A DNA stretch of 11,216 nt from Bacteroidales bacterium (GTDB lineage: Bacteria; Bacteroidota; Bacteroidia; Bacteroidales; UBA3663), in assembly GCA_030526445.1 (NCBI GenBank), contig JAUNCV010000059.1:1-11216 (forward strand), given 5' to 3'. Numbering within the stretch: the stretch's first letter is position 1; every line of letters starts with the position of its first letter. A program made the position numbers and the translations under genes. The notes under the pieces are model-generated. The model saw only the letters and a list, made by a program, of their open reading frames with translations. It was not told the origin of the DNA and searched no databases. Below are positions 5,568 to 11,216 of the stretch, in pieces.

Positions 5568-8436
5568 ATATCAATGTTAGTTCTTTTTTTAAGAAATAGG
5601 TAGTCGGAGTTTCTACTGTTTTTGTTTTGTTTTTAGTCAGACCACAGATTTCCTCTGGTGTACCTTCTGCCACAATCTGACCTCCGGCAGACCCTCCATT
5701 TGGCCCCATGTCAACAAGATAGTCACAACTTTTTATGACATCAAGGTTGTGCTCAATGATAATCATACTATTGCCTCTATCGACAAGCATATTGAGTAGC
5801 TTCATAAGCACTCTGATATCTTCAAAATGAAGTCCTGTTGTTGGCTCATCAAGAATGTATAAAGTCTTTCCTGTTTGACGTTTCGAGAGTTCGGCTGCAA
5901 GCTTTACACGCTGGCTCTCTCCTCCAGAAAGAGTTGACGAAGGCTGTCCGAGTTTTATGTAGCCCAAACCAACTTCTCGCAATGTCTTAATCTTGTTGAT
6001 AATAGCAGGAATATTCTCAAAAAATTCACAAGCCTGATTAATAGTCATATCAAGTACATCTGAGATACTCTTGCCTTTGTATCGGACCTCGAGAGTTTCT
6101 CGATTGTAACGCTTTCCATGACACACTTCACATGGCACCATTACATCGGGCAGGAAGTTCATTTCAATAGTTTTATAACCATTACCAGAACAAGCCTCAC
6201 ATCGACCTCCGCCTACATTGAACGAGAATCTTCCAGGTTTATAACCTCTCATTTGTGCTTCGGGTAAAGACACAAAAAGGTTACGAATATCAGCAAAAAC
6301 GCCTGTGTAGGTTGCCGGATTACTTCTTGGAGAACGCCCTAACGGGCTCTGATCAACGCATATTACCTTATCAATATTCTCAAGACCTTCAACCTTTTCA
6401 TAAGGCAAAGGTGGCTGTAGTGAGTGATAAAAATGCGAACTAAGAAGTGGGTAAAGCGTACCATTTATAAGGCTTGACTTTCCGGATCCTGACACACCCG
6501 TTATGCCAACCAAGCAACCCAATGGTAACCGGAAAGTGACATTTTTCAGGTTATGTCCTTTTGCTCCATACACAACAAGCTCCTTGCCATTACCAGCACG
6601 TCGCTCCTTTGGCACCTCAATGTATCGACTAAGATTAAGATACTCAGCGGTCAGAGTATGCTGTTTCAGCATATCTTGAGGAGAACCCTGGAATACTACA
6701 TGGCCACCCTTACGACCTGCATGAGGACCAATATCGACCACATAATCAGCAGCCAGCATCATATCTCGATCATGCTCAACCACAACAACCGTATTACCAA
6801 TGTCTCGAAGTTTCTTAAGCGAGTTAATAAGCAACTCGTTATCTCTCTGATGTAAGCCTATACTAGGCTCATCAAGAATATACAAAACATTGACTAACTG
6901 ACTGCCAATCTGAGTAGCCAAACGAATACGTTGGCTTTCTCCTCCTGAAAGAGTCATTGTTGCACGATTTAGGGAAAGATATCCCAAACCCACATCAAGC
7001 AAGAAACGAATACGAGTGCAAATCTCTTTCAAAATTTCTGCTGCTACCTGCTGCTGACGCTCACTCATGTGATTTGGCAATTCTTCAAGCCAAACAGCTA
7101 AATCAGACAAGCACATAGCGCTCACTTCCGATATGTTCTTGCCGGCAAGAAAGAAGTGCAGTGATTCTTTTTTTAGACGTTGACCATAGCACTCGGGGCA
7201 CGTCATAATCGTGTTAAAAGACTCAGCCCAACGTTTTTGTTTAGCCGAAGCATCTTCTGTAATAGAATCTTGGATATATTTGACAAGACCTTCATAAGGC
7301 ATTGTCATCAGGCTTAAACTTGTACCAGTTAACTTTTCGTCCACATGATAGGTTTCTCCCGTGCCATAAAGTACCGCATTTACAACTTCTTCTGACAATT
7401 CTGCAATAGGGGTATCAATACTGCATTTGTAGGTTTCGAGCAAACTCTCAATTTGCCAAAAAATCATACTGTTTTTTTTCTTACCAAGAGGTTCGATACC
7501 CCCTTCGGCAATACTTTTACTCGGATCTGGAATAATTTTATCACGATCAATTTGAGAAACCACACCTAAGCCATGGCAATGAGGACAAGCACCCATGGGC
7601 GAATTGAAAGAAAAGTCATGAGGAGCAGGCTCTTTATAGCTTAAACCAGTAGCAGGGTCCATGAGCATTCGGCTATAGTATCGAGGTGTAGCATTTTCAT
7701 CTCGCTCAAGGATAGCCATCATTCCCTCACCCATTTTCATACAAAGACGCAAACTTTGACGCAATCGTTGCTCATCATCTGTCTGGATTCGCATCTTGTC
7801 TACCACCAACTCAATTGTATGGTTCTTATAACGATCTAACTGAAGGCCATGAAGAAGTTCTCGCATTTCTCCATCAATGCGAACATTGAGATATCCTTTT
7901 TTTCTTAACCCCTCAAAAAGTTCACGATAATGACCTTTGCGATTACGCACAAGAGGAGATAAAAGATAAACGACCTTACCTAAATATTGAGAGAAAATAA
8001 GTTCAAGAATCTGTTCCTCTGTAAATCTTACCATAGGCTCACCACTCAGGTAACTACGGGCCTCTCCGGCGCGAGCATACAGAAGACGCAAAAAGTCATA
8101 GATTTCAGTAGTAGTACCTACCGTGGAACGAGGGTTGTGGTTTACAGTCTTTTGATCGATACTGATAACAGGACTCAAACCACTGATCTTATCCACATCA
8201 GGACGTTCCAAGTTACCCAGCATATTACGAGCATAACTTGAGAAAGTCTCGATATAGCGACGCTGGCCTTCGGCATAAATGGTGTCAAAAGCCAGCGAAG
8301 ATTTTCCAGAGCCAGAAAGGCCTGTTATAACTGTAAGAGAGTGACTTGGAATAGTCACATCAATATTCTTCAGGTTATGGACGCGAGCGCCCAACACTTC
8401 AATTGCCAATGTTGAATGCGAATTGTTAAATGTCAA
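5566..8436 (-). CDS. uvrA: Excinuclease ABC subunit A
   Basis: A 956-residue DNA-damage recognition ATPase that loads UvrB in nucleotide excision repair. It has two ABC modules: Walker A GLSGSGKSS (39-47) and GVSGSGKSS (647-655), signatures LSGGESQR at 496 and 836, and Walker B LDEPSIGLH (521-529) and LDEPTTGLH (862-870). The UvrB-binding and insertion regions lie about 120-290. The second zinc site is complete (Cys746, 749, 769, 772). The first is only half present: Cys284 and Cys287 remain, but MDPATG (259-264) stands where the family usually has the first CxxC. The start is not ATG: the frame is closed upstream by TAG at 8470-8472, and no in-frame ATG occurs before the first Walker A. TTG at 8436, one base after the kinase stop, is the best choice; TTG 8409 and GTG 8397 are alternatives. 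Length fits UvrA, and the enzyme looks intact. Confidence 0.96.
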   Translation of the reverse strand: MTFNNSHSTLAIEVLGARVHNLKNIDVTIPSHSLTVITGLSGSGKSSLAFDTIYAEGQRRYIETFSSYARNMLGNLERPDVDKISGLSPVISIDQKTVNHNPRSTVGTTTEIYDFLRLLYARAGEARSYLSGEPMVRFTEEQILELIFSQYLGKVVYLLSPLVRNRKGHYRELFEGLRKKGYLNVRIDGEMRELLHGLQLDRYKNHTIELVVDKMRIQTDDEQRLRQSLRLCMKMGEGMMAILERDENATPRYYSRMLMDPATGLSYKEPAPHDFSFNSPMGACPHCHGLGVVSQIDRDKIIPDPSKSIAEGGIEPLGKKKNSMIFWQIESLLETYKCSIDTPIAELSEEVVNAVLYGTGETYHVDEKLTGTSLSLMTMPYEGLVKYIQDSITEDASAKQKRWAESFNTIMTCPECYGQRLKKESLHFFLAGKNISEVSAMCLSDLAVWLEELPNHMSERQQQVAAEILKEICTRIRFLLDVGLGYLSLNRATMTLSGGESQRIRLATQIGSQLVNVLYILDEPSIGLHQRDNELLINSLKKLRDIGNTVVVVEHDRDMMLAADYVVDIGPHAGRKGGHVVFQGSPQDMLKQHTLTAEYLNLSRYIEVPKERRAGNGKELVVYGAKGHNLKNVTFRLPLGCLVGITGVSGSGKSSLINGTLYPLLSSHFYHSLQPPLPYEKVEGLENIDKVICVDQSPLGRSPRSNPATYTGVFADIRNLFVSLPEAQMRGYKPGRFSFNVGGGRCEACSGNGYKTIEMNFLPDVMVPCEVCHGKRYNRETLEVRYKGKSISDVLDMTINQACEFFENIPAIINKIKTLREVGLGYIKLGQPSSTLSGGESQRVKLAAELSKRQTGKTLYILDEPTTGLHFEDIRVLMKLLNMLVDRGNSMIIIEHNLDVIKSCDYLVDMGPNGGSAGGQIVAEGTPEEICGLTKNKTKTVETPTTYFLKKELTLI

Positions 8437-8437
8437 A

Positions 8438-9403
8438 TTATTGTGCCTTCCATCCCAAAGCAGCCGCTCCTAAAATTGCAGCTTCTGAGAGTTTAAGAGC
8501 GGAAGGGATGATTTTAATCTTGCCTTGCCAAGTTTTTAGCAGATTAGCCTCCATAGCTTTGCGAAGTGGATTAATAATCAAATCACCAGCCTGTGCCAAC
8601 CCGCCAAAAAGAATAAATGCCTCAGGCGAAGAAAAACATACGAACTCTGCGAATGCCTCACCCATCAACTGACCTGTATAGTCGAATATCTCCTTCGAAA
8701 AAGCATCGCCATTCATGGCTGCTTCATAAACTTCTTTCGAAGTGATTGTTTCAGGATCAAGATTTCTGAGAGAACTGTCGTCACTACGAGTTTTCAGCCA
8801 CTCTCGAGCAGTTCGAGCCACACCATTTGCTGAGCAATATGCCTCAAGACAGCCCTTTTGGCCACATCCACAAAGGCGATCACCCTGACGCACCTTAACA
8901 TGACCCAACTCACCTGCAAAACCATCATGACCATAGACAAGCTGACCATTGATCACAATACCTGAACCTAAACCAGTTCCAAGTGTAATCATGATAAAAT
9001 CACGCATGCCACGAGCCGAACCATAAGTCATTTCTCCAATGGCAGCAGCATTAGCATCGTTAGTTACAGCAACAGGGATGCCCAACCTATCATAAAGCAT
9101 TTCTGCCAACGGACATACACCTTTCCAAGGCAGATTAGCAGCATTTTCGATATTACCTGAATAGAAGTTAGCATTTGGAGCGCCAATTCCGATGCCAGCT
9201 ATCATCTGAGGTCCACCTATATTGCCAAGCAACTGTCTGATAGCTTTTGCCAAAGCATCTATAAAGTCGCCAAATTCAGCAGCATAGTCTTTGGTTCTTA
9301 TTGAGGTTGAAGCATGAATCTTGCCTCTTGAATCTACCACCCCAATATCGGTGGTATTTCCTCCCATATCGATTCCGATAACGTAGGGTTTGCAGTGACT
9401 CAT
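8438..9403 (-). CDS. ROK family sugar kinase, probably glucokinase
   Basis: A 321-residue cytoplasmic kinase predicted to phosphorylate glucose or a related hexose using ATP. The N-terminal phosphate loop is IDMGGNTTDIG (11-21), a variant of the common D-x-GGT-x-T form. The catalytic base is expected to be Asp116 in VTNDANAA. GTGLGSG (142-148) and the ROK sugar-binding ELGH (165-168) follow, then the zinc cluster CGCGQKGCLEAYC (178-190). There is no N-terminal helix-turn-helix, so it is an enzyme rather than a ROK repressor. The substrate cannot be fixed from sequence; N-acetylmannosamine or another hexose is possible. The ATG at 9403 has its own promoter upstream (9473-9503). uvrA follows after a single base, so the two are almost certainly on one transcript. 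Confidence 0.92.
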   Translation of the reverse strand: MSHCKPYVIGIDMGGNTTDIGVVDSRGKIHASTSIRTKDYAAEFGDFIDALAKAIRQLLGNIGGPQMIAGIGIGAPNANFYSGNIENAANLPWKGVCPLAEMLYDRLGIPVAVTNDANAAAIGEMTYGSARGMRDFIMITLGTGLGSGIVINGQLVYGHDGFAGELGHVKVRQGDRLCGCGQKGCLEAYCSANGVARTAREWLKTRSDDSSLRNLDPETITSKEVYEAAMNGDAFSKEIFDYTGQLMGEAFAEFVCFSSPEAFILFGGLAQAGDLIINPLRKAMEANLLKTWQGKIKIIPSALKLSEAAILGAAALGWKAQ

Positions 9404-9472
9404 AGTATCTTTTTACGTATAGGGTTAAACAAATTGAATAAACACGCACAATTGCATGCCTGTTTTCTGCCG

Positions 9473-9503
9473 CAAATATAAGTATTCTTATAATAAGATG
9501 CAA
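9473..9503 (-). promoter_or_regulatory. Promoter of the ROK kinase-uvrA operon
   Basis: On the minus strand TTG (9501-9503), a 20-bp spacer and TATATTTG (9473-9480) match the Bacteroidetes pattern. The predicted start near 9467 leaves a leader of about 65 bases before the ATG at 9403. Confidence 0.65.
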
Positions 9504-9508
9504 GGATA

Positions 9509-9525
9509 TGCACAAAAATTGTGCA
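9509..9525. repeat. Inverted repeat beside the ROK kinase promoter
   Basis: TGCACAA (9509-9515), a three-base AAA spacer and TTGTGCA (9519-9525) form a perfect 7-bp inverted repeat. It lies five bases upstream of the kinase promoter's -33 element and 14 bases beyond the stop of the glucosaminidase gene. The stretch ATTTTTT follows it on the plus strand, but no plus-strand gene leads into it. It may be an operator for a dimeric regulator or a weak terminator for the glucosaminidase transcript, which lacks a U tract after the stem. Confidence 0.5.
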
Positions 9526-9539
9526 ATTTTTTAGCTTTT

Positions 9540-10496
9540 TTAACGCAAGCGAAGTGTTTGTCCTACCTTAACTGCACCTGATGTTAGCTTATTGCGTTTG
9601 CTCAAAGATTTGACAGTAACACCATATTTTTGTGCAATACTGTGCAGCGACTCTCCAGGTTGCACAACATGGGTTTGAAACTGCTTGTCGGCACGTGAAT
9701 GCTTTGCCTGCAGATAAACAATATCGCCCTCGTTAAGCTTGTAATATTTCGTCATATCGTTATATTTACGAAGCTTTTTCTCTGAAATTCCAAATTCTTC
9801 CGCAATATAAAGCAAATGATCATTCTTATTTGCACGAACATAATTCAAACCGCCCCTTGAAGCAGTACTATAGAGTTTATGCTGCCCACTTTTCTTAGCC
9901 AGTTTTTTTTCACCTGCGTAAGGATCTCGTCCATGATCATATTGGTCAAGATGGTAACGCTCAATTATATCAATCAGCTGGTCAGCATATTTTGGATTGG
10001 TTGCATATCCACATTCCTTCAACCCTTTAGCCCAGCGCTTATAATCATGCTTACCTAAATGAAAAAGTTTTGAATAACGCGAATTGTTTCGCAAAAATTT
10101 TGAATGATACTCATAACTTTCTTCTACCGAACCAAATTTACAGAAAGGTTCTTTCTTATAATCGTCATCGCACTGAATTGTTGGGCCATTCCATCCTCGA
10201 TAAGCCTTGATTCCAAAATGATTGTTGCCTATCACTGCAAGGTAACTGGCTCCGTAAGCACTTTCAAACATACCCTGTGCTAAGGTGATACTTGCAGGAA
10301 TACCATACAAATGCATCTGTCGCTGAGCTTCGGCTGCATAGAGTCTACAATACTCCTCTGAAGTCATACGTTTTCGCTGGTCAGGACAATTGTCTCGCGC
10401 CAAAATGGGAGAAAAGCATGCAATAAACAGAAGCATATTGAGCATAAAAACGCGAATTGATGCGTTTTTTCGATCTTTTTTTTGGAAATTAATCAT
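9540..10496 (-). CDS. Secreted glucosaminidase (GH73) with LysM domains
   Basis: A 318-residue exported peptidoglycan hydrolase. The N-terminus has a basic stretch (KKDRK) and a hydrophobic core (about 15-33) ending ILARD, a likely Sec signal peptide cut near residue 34. Residues about 45-185 form the mannosyl-glycoprotein endo-beta-N-acetylglucosaminidase domain (FlgJ/GH73-like). ITLAQGMFESAYG (70-82) carries the expected catalytic Glu78, followed by NNHFGIK (91-97) and YATNPKYADQLIDIIERY (164-181). The C-terminus has a divergent LysM (about 217-263) and a clear LysM (276-318, THVVQPGESLHSIAQKYGV), which should hold the protein on peptidoglycan. It probably acts in the periplasm in wall turnover. 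It is alone on its transcript and divergent from cytidine deaminase. The start at 10496 gives a proper signal peptide. Confidence 0.93.
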   Translation of the reverse strand: MINFQKKDRKNASIRVFMLNMLLFIACFSPILARDNCPDQRKRMTSEEYCRLYAAEAQRQMHLYGIPASITLAQGMFESAYGASYLAVIGNNHFGIKAYRGWNGPTIQCDDDYKKEPFCKFGSVEESYEYHSKFLRNNSRYSKLFHLGKHDYKRWAKGLKECGYATNPKYADQLIDIIERYHLDQYDHGRDPYAGEKKLAKKSGQHKLYSTASRGGLNYVRANKNDHLLYIAEEFGISEKKLRKYNDMTKYYKLNEGDIVYLQAKHSRADKQFQTHVVQPGESLHSIAQKYGVTVKSLSKRNKLTSGAVKVGQTLRLR

Positions 10497-10512
10497 ATTT
10501 CTTATACCTTTG
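10481..10512 (+). promoter_or_regulatory. Promoter of cytidine deaminase
   Basis: TTTG (10481-10484), a 20-bp spacer and TACCTTTG (10505-10512) match the Bacteroidetes pattern exactly. The -33 element lies inside the first codons of the divergent glucosaminidase gene. Transcription should start near 10518, leaving an A/T-rich leader of about 22 bases. Confidence 0.7.
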
Positions 10513-10539
10513 CCTTAATTAATTTAAACATTCATTTTT

Positions 10540-11022
10540 ATGAAAAACATTGAAATCAGCGCAAAGATACAGATTTTTCACGAATCTGAACTCAATGAAT
10601 CACAAAAAAACGTTGTTGAAGCTGCAAAAAAAGCAACTTTCACTTCATATGCCCCTTATTCGAACTTTCATGTAGGTGCTGCGGTTTTATTAGAGAATGG
10701 AGTAATCGTGACCGGAAGCAACCAAGAAAATGCGGCCTACCCTTCAGGCATATGTGCAGAACGAACAACACTCTTTTATGCCAACTCCCAATACCCAGAT
10801 CAACCTGTTCGAAAACTTGCCATTGCAGCACAATGCAATGGTAATTTCACTGATGAAGTAATTTCACCTTGTGGAGCTTGTCGCCAAGTAATCCTAGAAT
10901 CCGAGTATCGAGCAAAGGCTCCAATCGAGATTCTTCTTGTTGCTGGCAGCGAAATATGGGTTTTTAATGGTATTGAAGGCCTTCTACCATTAGGATTCAA
11001 CTATAATAGTCTTCACCAGTAA
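10540..11022 (+). CDS. cdd: Cytidine deaminase
   Basis: A 160-residue zinc enzyme that deaminates cytidine and deoxycytidine to uridine and deoxyuridine in pyrimidine salvage. The motif CAERTT (72-77) supplies one zinc Cys (Cys72) and the catalytic Glu74, and SPCGACRQV (109-117) supplies Cys111 and Cys114. The substrate-binding segment YAPYSNFHVGAAVL (37-50) is also present. The layout is that of the short, tetrameric type, though with a somewhat longer N-terminus (about 20 residues) than the compact 130-residue enzymes. It appears monocistronic, and no clear terminator hairpin is seen in the 194 bases that follow. Confidence 0.94.
   Translation: MKNIEISAKIQIFHESELNESQKNVVEAAKKATFTSYAPYSNFHVGAAVLLENGVIVTGSNQENAAYPSGICAERTTLFYANSQYPDQPVRKLAIAAQCNGNFTDEVISPCGACRQVILESEYRAKAPIEILLVAGSEIWVFNGIEGLLPLGFNYNSLHQ
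10562..10569 (-). promoter_or_regulatory. Possible -7 box of the glucosaminidase gene, inside cdd
   Basis: The minus strand reads TATCTTTG here, a full TAnnTTTG match, within codons 8 to 10 of cytidine deaminase. The nearest TTG that could serve as a -33 element is 23 bp away, slightly too far, so the site is less certain. If used, the glucosaminidase leader would be about 60 bases and would cross the cytidine deaminase start. Confidence 0.45.
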
Positions 11023-11072
11023 AAAAAGTTGAGCAAACACTTATTTAGAATTATTCCAAATAGAGAACACAG

Positions 11073-11149
11073 AGTTATCAACAATCTAACAAGCCTATTT
11101 TCAAGCCACTTATGACTCATAGAAATACATAAAAAGATTGTTGATAACT
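11073..11149. repeat. Long-spaced 15-bp inverted repeat with DnaA-box-like cores
   Basis: AGTTATCAACAATCT (11073-11087) is repeated in perfect inverted orientation at 11135-11149, with 47 bases between the arms. Each arm contains TTATCAACA (11075-11083 on the plus strand, 11139-11147 on the minus strand), one base away from the DnaA box TTATCCACA. A third related site, TTATCAACC, is at 11164-11172. The whole 11023-11216 stretch is very AT-rich and contains no gene. The arms could also form a cruciform or hairpin. Confidence 0.65.
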
Positions 11150-11216
11150 TTATCTATCATTTTTTATCAACCAATTCTATACAGTTATATATCAATTATT
11201 TATCTAAAACTTCCCA

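Noticed and set aside
8430..8672. Open frame of 80 codons on the plus strand over the kinase 3' end
   Set aside because: It is antisense to a well-supported kinase gene and has no family features.
458..11022. A defence, toxin-antitoxin or mobile system hidden among the genes
   Set aside because: Nearly all open frames of size resolve to known housekeeping or family-assigned proteins; no transposase, integrase, nuclease or repeat-spacer pattern was found.

Overview
The window looks like a chromosomal segment of a Bacteroidales bacterium, most likely Prevotella or a close relative. Three things point there. Promoter-like sites match the Bacteroidetes pattern (TTTG, about 20 bp, then TAnnTTTG). 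Gene starts sit in A-rich leaders rather than behind a Shine-Dalgarno sequence. Two proteins belong to families I know mainly from Bacteroidetes (DUF4494 and DUF4286). The genes are mostly housekeeping; I see no insertion sequence, phage gene, CRISPR array or tRNA.

Layout. (1) 1-457 has no convincing gene. It carries a strong leftward promoter (89-120) whose ATG-free transcript leaves the window and resembles the leader of an rRNA operon, plus a perfect 28-bp palindrome (364-391). (2) 458-1093, minus strand, is a soluble protein that resembles only the cytoplasmic N-terminal part of a V-type ATPase subunit I. (3) 1226-5529, plus strand, is a tight eight-gene run: a DivIC/FtsB-like division protein, a four-helix membrane protein, agmatine deiminase, the ribosome-assembly GTPase EngB/YsxC, a DUF4494 protein, a YggS-type PLP protein, the tRNA t6A factor TsaE, and a DUF4286 protein. 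One promoter (1189-1221) and a hairpin terminator (5532-5567) bracket the run. (4) 9403-5566, minus strand, holds a ROK-family sugar kinase followed after one base by uvrA, which must use a non-ATG start. (5) 10496-9540, minus strand, is a secreted glucosaminidase with LysM domains. (6) 10540-11022, plus strand, is cytidine deaminase, divergent from the glucosaminidase with interlocking promoters. (7) 11023-11216 is very AT-rich and carries DnaA-box-like sequences, two of them in a perfect 15-bp inverted repeat; the replication origin or a DnaA-controlled promoter may lie at or just past this end.

How the genes fit together. The plus-strand run combines cell division, ribosome assembly, tRNA modification, cofactor homeostasis and amine metabolism, as in a growth-linked housekeeping operon. 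UvrA starts nucleotide excision repair; its link to the sugar kinase is probably only co-transcription. The glucosaminidase remodels peptidoglycan and cytidine deaminase salvages pyrimidines. I found no clearly new multi-gene system. The best leads are the DnaA-box cluster, the orphan V-ATPase-like protein, the internal duplication in the DUF4494 protein, and the unusual starts of divIC and uvrA.
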